This document shows positions 61,379-64,000 of a stretch of 64,000 bases of DNA, one piece after another. Origin of the DNA: Cinclus cinclus. Lineage: Eukaryota > Chordata > Aves > Passeriformes > Cinclidae. The stretch spans positions 2,878,701 through 2,942,700 of the forward strand of contig NC_085071.1 of assembly GCF_963662255.1 (NCBI RefSeq). Direction: 5' to 3'. The notes beneath the pieces were generated by a model. It was given only the letters and a program-made list of their open reading frames with translations. It made no database searches and had not been told where the DNA came from. A program made the position numbers and the translations under genes. Within the stretch, counting starts at the first letter, position 1. Each line of letters opens with the position of its first letter.

Positions 61379-61493
61379 ATGTCGTACGGGCCGCTGGACC
61401 CGCGGGGCCCCGCGGCGCCGCCACCGCCGCCCCGGGACTTCGGCGGCATCATCCAGACATGCAGCGGCAACGTGCAGCGTATTGCGCAGTACA
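61379..61493 (+). CDS. STX12: STX12 (syntaxin-12/13) coding exon 1, partial gene
   Basis: Syntaxin-12 is a tail-anchored Qa-SNARE of recycling and early endosomes that drives membrane fusion. This exon encodes the first 38 residues plus one base. It starts MSYGPLD, has a short Pro-rich insert, then RDFGGIIQTCSGNVQRIAQY, which closely follows the mammalian STX12 N-terminus (MSYGPLD and IIQTCSGNIQRISQ) and is unlike STX7. The exon ends at a consensus donor ACA|GTGAGTG (GT at 61494). The phase-1 A would complete a Thr codon, matching the Thr that follows in mammals. The Habc helices, SNARE motif and membrane anchor lie beyond the window. The open frame extends upstream through repeats, but this ATG is the family start. 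Confidence 0.93.
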
Positions 61494-64000
61494 GTGAGTG
61501 CGCGGCCGGGGAGGGATGGGGCGGCCCGGCTCGGCAGCGCCCCGGGGCCGGGAGCGTGAGGGTGCGGCGGGAGCCGGGGTGGGCAGAGCCTCTCCGTAGC
61601 GGTGCCGGGCAGGGCTGCCCAAGGCGGGCGGAGCCGGTCCGGGCACACGGCAGGTGCCGGGCGCGGTGATGCCCAGCCGCTCTGCTGGACGCGGTGAACG
61701 CTGCGGGCGCTCTCTGTGAGGGTCTGTCCCTGTCACCGAGCCTCCCCTTCCTCCGCGGCACTGACATCTCGGCCTGTCCGGCCCCTGGCTGGCTTCGGGT
61801 GCCCTCAGTGAGGGGCTCCGGGAGCAGCAGCAGCCCGAGGTGTCGCCTGTGCCAGGGACCTCGAGTGGGGATGAGGGTGTGCGGCTTTCCCCTCGCTGTG
61901 CCGGCAGTGTCCTGCTCCCGGACAGGATGTTTAGTTTAATTAAGGACACGGTGTTGCACTTCCTTGGTCGCGAGGTTGTCATTAGAGGAAGATATCGGTA
62001 TTGTATGGTAATCACAGAAATCTCAGTAGTGATCTCTGAAATGCTGCTCGTTAAAGCGGGTACATCCAGGAGAGTTTTTGATATAATTCTTCCTGAGGAT
62101 ACGGCCTTTGCTAAAAAAGGCATTAATTCCTCAAGTGCCCATGCAAGTTTTTAAGGGAAAAAACAGTTGAACATGTTGGTTCCTCAGAAAGCTGGTGACT
62201 TCTCTGATGATACAAAGAAAGCTATTTATATTACTGAAAATGCTTTGCTCAGTCACATTCATTTCTCCTTCGTGTAGGCATTGCTGAATTGCTTCAAAGT
62301 TTGCCAGATAGTATGGCTTGTTGAGGTTTTTCCCCCTTTTTCTGCCTTTTTTTTTCCCTTTACACTCCTTTTTTCCTTCCTTCCACGGGATTTCTTAGAG
62401 CCTCCTGTTCTAAGCAGCTCTCTCTCTCATAGGGACAGGCTTCTGCTGTCTCATGACCTGCAGCCATCCTATCTCCATGCTGCCTATCTCAAGTTAAACA
62501 AATACCCTTACAGTTTTATCGAGGTGGGTGGGAACACACACAGAACATCTGACTTAATGTTACAGTAGTTAACTTTATTACACTCTATATAAAAGCTTTC
62601 CATTCAAGCCTAAGAGAAAAAGATACATAGAAGCCTTAAGCCTGTCCTCATTTCTTCTTCCCCTATAAGGAACAGAGCAGGCAAACAGTATGCACAGCTG
62701 AGTATTACTGACTTCTTTGGGGAGTCTCTGTGGAGTGAGCATTTCACACAAAATGTACAGAAAACCGGAGGCCTGAGCTGGCAGAACTGTTGTTTGCTCC
62801 GGTAATGTAACAGACTTACAGCTAGAGGAGAGATTGAAGTGTTTCAAGAAATCTTAGCTGTCAGATAGCGAGCATGTGGAAGGCTCTACAGCCTGAAATT
62901 AAAAGGGCTTGGAGATGGAAAGCTGTTGATTGAGGGGCCCTGTGTGTCGTTGCATACCCACTATCCAAAGAATAAAGAGCTCCAGCCTCTTCCTTTAATT
63001 TCCCAGACACTTTATTCTCATTTTGTGTAGGCTCTGTGTGTTGCTGTTGGCTGAGATACACTAAGCAAAGCGAACTGCTAAACCTGGCTCAGGGCAGGAC
63101 AGACATTGCTTGGCCTGGAAACGAGACTGTGCAACAATCTCCCCATGCACAGAGAAATAAGTCACAGAGTGTCTGGACATTATGGCACAAATGCTGTTTG
63201 CCAAGTCCTCAGCATCCACACCACCGAGTGCAGTCCTTGTGCTGTTTGTCACCAGCTTGGATTTTTCTGACCTTCCTGTGTCTGACAGAGCTGTGAAATA
63301 TGTGCAGTCTTGCTGGAAGCCAAGCTCAGTGTATGAGGAGTTGCCAACTAACTCCTCACTGTATAACCTAACAGAAGGCTGAAATTCTAGGTGAGAATAC
63401 ACTTGGTGGATGTAAAAGCTCATTACTGATTAACTTGTATTGCAGCTTTAGCTGAGCTGCCCTTGTTGTAAGCCATTGGGCATCCCTTTAAAAGAAGTGG
63501 CCATTGTAGGGATCTGATGCTTTTCCAGCAACACATTTAATCAGCTGCAGAGGCTCCAGGCTGAAAGCAGAAGTTACACAGGAGGGTGTCTCTGAGGAAG
63601 AAACTCTTGTTAAACTTGTGGGATAATTCAGTTCAGTTGCCTGTGGAACTGTATTAAGGTGATCCTTGGTCTTGCCTCTCACTGGCATGATGCAATAGCA
63701 TAGATTTCATGATTGATTTTGCACAGTCCATTTTTGTGCTGCTATTGTATGTGCTGAGCCCAGCACTTCAGTAATGATAAAAACTGTGCTGCTGCAGAAT
63801 AAAGTGGATCAAGAATAAAGCTTCTTGATCTGTCAGAAAAGAATTCTAAGGTAGAAGGAGTGGGAAGAGAAAATGTACTTGCTTTTCATATAGGTTAATG
63901 GTTTGATGTGATTCATTGTGTGGTTTCGTGATCATGAGTGCCTACACAAAGAAAATAAAAAATGTGGGAAAACATTTGAGATAAGGAAGAAGGAGGTCTA
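61494..64000 (+). other. STX12: STX12 intron 1, 5' portion
   Basis: This is the sequence after the exon 1 donor. The first few hundred bases remain CpG-rich and then the composition becomes AT-richer. I looked for the next coding segment of the syntaxin Habc domain and did not find it before the window ends. The region includes a T-rich stretch (about 62325-62380) and a 9-bp inverted repeat with two AATAAA motifs near 63.8 kb. No recognisable interspersed repeat or gene is seen within it. Confidence 0.75.
63807..63830. repeat. 9-bp inverted repeat within STX12 intron 1
   Basis: GATCAAGAA, loop TAAAGC, TTCTTGATC. An AATAAA lies just upstream near 63,798 and another within the repeat. Probably incidental. 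Confidence 0.7.

Noticed and set aside
61379..61493. Assignment of the syntaxin exon to STX7
   Set aside because: The MSYGPLD start and IIQTCSGN core match STX12, and STX7 has a different N-terminus.
60715..61669. 260- and 313-codon frames leading into STX12
   Set aside because: They are translations of the CCTAT satellite and minisatellite. Only the part from 61379 to 61493 is genuine STX12 coding sequence.
63799..63825. Intronic polyadenylation site in STX12 from two AATAAA motifs
   Set aside because: The motifs are common by chance in AT-rich introns and no convincing GU-rich downstream element accompanies them.
1..64000. tRNA, rRNA, CRISPR or bacterial-type mobile elements
   Set aside because: No cloverleaf-like box A/box B pair, rRNA motif, spaced direct repeats or transposase gene was seen.

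Overview
This window looks like nuclear DNA of a bird, most likely a songbird. Three things point that way. CR1 retrotransposon 3' fragments are the dominant interspersed repeat and no mammalian-type SINE is seen. There is a solo LTR with an intact target-site duplication. Two vertebrate genes with CpG-rich 5' ends are readable. Nothing bacterial (operons, CRISPR, IS elements) is present. Most open frames in the window are chance frames in non-coding DNA.

Layout. From 1 to about 49,650 I recognise no exon. This stretch holds scattered CR1 fragments, a 19-bp minisatellite (9,266-9,643), a 465-bp polypyrimidine tract (13,606-14,070), two oppositely oriented CCCAT/GGGAT satellites (34,870-34,983 and 35,751-35,848), an 847-bp solo LTR (46,675-47,521), and several AT-rich, repeat-free blocks that look like candidate conserved non-coding elements. 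From about 49,680 to 51,710 lies a complete CITED-family gene, best called CITED4, on the + strand. It has CCAAT and TATA boxes, a short 5'-UTR exon, a 232-bp 5'-UTR intron, a single 205-codon coding exon and polyadenylation signals. From 51,710 to 60,700 is non-coding DNA with two CR1 pieces and a GC-rich repetitive island near 59 kb. From about 60,750 a CCTAT satellite and a promoter-proximal minisatellite lead into the CpG-rich promoter and first coding exon of STX12 (syntaxin-12), also on the + strand. The remainder to 64,000 is the 5' part of STX12 intron 1.

How the genes relate. CITED4 is a nuclear CBP/p300-binding co-regulator and STX12 is an endosomal SNARE, so they are not functionally coupled. 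Their linkage is informative by descent: as I recall, both map to human 1p, and their paralogues CITED2 and STX7 are linked on human 6q, so the pair looks like one arm of an ancient duplicated block. The large gene-free flank upstream of CITED4 could hold distal regulatory elements. No previously undescribed biological system is visible. The most unusual items are structural: the paired inverted G-rich satellites, a perfect 16-bp hairpin with a decayed sister copy, and tandem duplications in both gene promoters.
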